This document shows, piece after piece, positions 62,497-64,000 of a stretch of DNA of 64,000 nt (the stretch's first letter is position 1; every line of letters starts with the position of its first letter). Origin of the DNA: Shimia sp. Alg240-R146 (GTDB taxonomy: Bacteria; Pseudomonadota; Alphaproteobacteria; Rhodobacterales; Rhodobacteraceae); assembly GCF_947331465.1 (NCBI RefSeq), contig NZ_CAMZOK010000002.1:1240001-1304000 (forward strand). Reading direction: 5' to 3'. Below the pieces are notes generated by a model. The model saw only the letters and a list, made by a program, of their open reading frames with translations, had not been told where the DNA came from and did not search any database. A program made the translations under genes and the position numbers.

Positions 62497-62874
62497 ATGA
62501 CTGAACCGCTACAGACCTCCATCCAAGACCCCACGCCCTCGCGCCTGCCGGTGTTTGACGAAAACACCTGCCCCGAGGACATGGCCAAAATGATGTCTAA
62601 CGCACAGCTGGCGTCCAACTTCCTCAAGGCAATCAGCCACGAGGGCCGTTTGATGATCCTGTGCCAGCTGGCGTCGGGAGAAAAATCGGTCACCGAACTC
62701 GAGGATTTGCTGGCCGCACGACAAGCGGCCGTGTCCCAGCAACTTTCGCGCCTGCGTCTTGAAGGGCTGGTAAAACCCCGTCGGGACGGCAAAACCATCT
62801 ACTATAGCTTGACCGATGACCGTCCTCGGCAAATCATAGAGGTTGTCTACGACCTCTTCTGCAAAGACGACTGA
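62497..62874 (+). CDS. soxR: SoxR, ArsR-family persulfide-responsive repressor
   Basis: A 125-residue ArsR/SmtB winged-helix protein with recognition helix SVTELEDLLAARQAAVSQQLSRLRLEGLV. Cysteines are C25, C56 and C122. The C56-C122 spacing of 66 equals the sensor pair C41-C107 of R. capsulatus SqrR (from memory), so it should form a polysulfide bridge when reactive sulfur rises and then release DNA. Cotranscribed with soxS. Confidence 0.93.
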   Translation: MTEPLQTSIQDPTPSRLPVFDENTCPEDMAKMMSNAQLASNFLKAISHEGRLMILCQLASGEKSVTELEDLLAARQAAVSQQLSRLRLEGLVKPRRDGKTIYYSLTDDRPRQIIEVVYDLFCKDD

Positions 62875-62915
62875 GGTCCGCTCCCTTTTGCATCCGGACC
62901 TGGGGAGGAGCCCGC

Positions 62916-63971
62916 ATGCTGGATATTTTGGGCGAGGCCAACGCGGTCGCGCTGCTTGGATTGCTCGGAGGCATGCTGCTTGGATTGGCGGCCCGCATTG
63001 GTCGTTTCTGCACACTCGGCGCCATCGAAGATCTGCTCTATTCCTCAGATGACAGACGCATGCGCATGTGGGGCGTCGCTATTGGCGTCGCCATCATTGG
63101 CACGCATATTGCGATGCACTCTGGCGCTATGGCCTCCAGTGAGGCCGCATATCTGGATCGTGTCTGGAACCCTTTTGCCACCATCGTCGGCGGGCTGATG
63201 TTTGGCTATGGCATGGCGTTGTCGGGCAACTGCGGCTACGGCGCGTTGGCCCGTTTGGGCGGCGGCGACATCCGCGCCTTTGTTATCGTGATTGTGCTGG
63301 GTCTGTCGGCCTATGTGGTAATGTCCGGCCCTCTGGCCCATGCCCGCATCTGGCTTTTCCCGGTTGAGGAAGGCGCAGCAACTCCGCAAGGCTTTGCCTA
63401 TCTCCTCAAAACAAAACTTGGCGTCTCGCCTTTGCTCACCGGCCTTTTGGCAGGCGGTGGCATTCTTGCAGTCTCGCTTGCGTCAAAACGCATGCTGACC
63501 TCGCCGATGATGATCCTATGGGGCGTCGCCGTTGGCACTGTGATCGTGTCCGGTTGGGTCGGGACCTATTGGGTGGCCAACGTCGGATTTGGCAATGAGC
63601 CGGTGGAATCGCACTCTTTTGCCGCCCCGATTGGCGACACCATCTACTACGCCATGACCGCCTCCGGAAACATGCTCTCCTTCAGCGTCGGCTCGGTGGT
63701 TGGCGTGGTGCTTGGCGCTTTCCTCGGCTCCATCCGCAAAGGTCACTTCCGCTGGGAAGCCTGCGATGATCCCCGCGAGCTCAAACGCCAAATGTTCGGC
63801 GCAGCCTTGATGGGTCCCGGCGCTATTCTCACCATGGGGTGCAGCGTCGGTCAGGGTCTGTCTGCCTTCTCGGTGCTTTCTTTCAGCGCCCCAGTCACCT
63901 TCATCGCTATCATGGCCGGCGCCGCACTAGGCCTGCGCCATCTGATCGCCGGCCTGCATTTCGCGGAATAG
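62916..63971 (+). CDS. YeeE/YedE family sulfur-compound transporter (right of sox, SoxT-like)
   Basis: A 351-residue membrane protein with about nine helices and the conserved cysteines of the YeeE/YedE family: IGRFCTLGAIED, SGNCGYGALARLGGGD and TMGCSVGQGLSAFS. Genes of this type downstream of soxSR are called soxT in some species and are implicated in thiosulfate uptake or signalling to SoxR. GGGGAGGAG precedes the ATG at 62916. It ends 29 bases before the window edge. Confidence 0.88.
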   Translation: MLDILGEANAVALLGLLGGMLLGLAARIGRFCTLGAIEDLLYSSDDRRMRMWGVAIGVAIIGTHIAMHSGAMASSEAAYLDRVWNPFATIVGGLMFGYGMALSGNCGYGALARLGGGDIRAFVIVIVLGLSAYVVMSGPLAHARIWLFPVEEGAATPQGFAYLLKTKLGVSPLLTGLLAGGGILAVSLASKRMLTSPMMILWGVAVGTVIVSGWVGTYWVANVGFGNEPVESHSFAAPIGDTIYYAMTASGNMLSFSVGSVVGVVLGAFLGSIRKGHFRWEACDDPRELKRQMFGAALMGPGAILTMGCSVGQGLSAFSVLSFSAPVTFIAIMAGAALGLRHLIAGLHFAE

Positions 63972-64000
63972 ACCAACTGGTCAACTCGTGCGGCCGCGGC

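Overview
The window reads as a chromosomal segment of a marine Rhodobacteraceae (Roseobacter-group) alphaproteobacterium. The evidence is a complete Rhodobacter-type gene transfer agent (GTA) cluster, a full sox thiosulfate-oxidation cluster, a pyruvate dehydrogenase operon whose E1-beta carries its own lipoyl domain, and high GC with many coupled, overlapping genes. No tRNA, rRNA, CRISPR array or insertion sequence was seen.

Layout. 1-7.5 kb: the start of an AsmA/DUF3971-type envelope protein (runs off the left edge), a Bcp peroxiredoxin, a DUF455 ferritin-like protein, an M23 peptidase overlapping a bactofilin gene, aquaporin Z and an orphan ATP-grasp-like protein. 7.5-11.4 kb: a HlyD-type adaptor with a small membrane partner, a DUF3179 protein and two cyclophilins. 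11.5-21.4 kb: pgk and a class I aldolase, an AidB-like acyl-CoA dehydrogenase, an FtsB-like protein, the PDH operon (E1a, E1b, E2) interrupted by two small unknown genes, and cysE. 21.6-35.5 kb: GTA genes g15 to g1 on the minus strand, in canonical order. 35.7-42.6 kb: mltG, fabF, a decayed acpP copy, two paralogous coiled-coil proteins, the intact acpP, fabG, fabD and a small membrane protein. 42.8-48.5 kb: rpsF-rpsR-rplI, a lytic transglycosylase lipoprotein, a second copy of the small-membrane-protein plus HlyD-adaptor module, a DUF1330 protein and tig. 48.7-64 kb: the sox region, with soxVW-XYZA-BCDEF on the minus strand, a divergent soxSR plus YeeE/YedE transporter on the right, and a convergent pair of metallo-beta-lactamase-fold proteins plus a second YeeE/YedE transporter on the left.

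How it works together. The sox genes encode the periplasmic system that couples thiosulfate or sulfide to SoxYZ and oxidises it with SoxAX, SoxB and SoxCD. SoxV/W/S supply reductant and YeeE/YedE proteins probably move sulfur compounds. SoxR has a cysteine pair spaced as in the persulfide sensor SqrR. Sites of the form ATTC-N8-GAAT, exact or one base off, lie at four sox-region gene starts, which suggests one sulfur-responsive regulon.

The most unusual items are the duplicated small-membrane-protein/HlyD module (7.5-9.1 kb and 44.8-46.5 kb), the two unknown genes inside the PDH operon, the acpP pseudogene with coiled-coil paralogs inserted into the acpP-fabF neighbourhood, a SoxH-like protein lacking the normal metal-binding motif, and a strong hairpin just after the GTA capsid gene.
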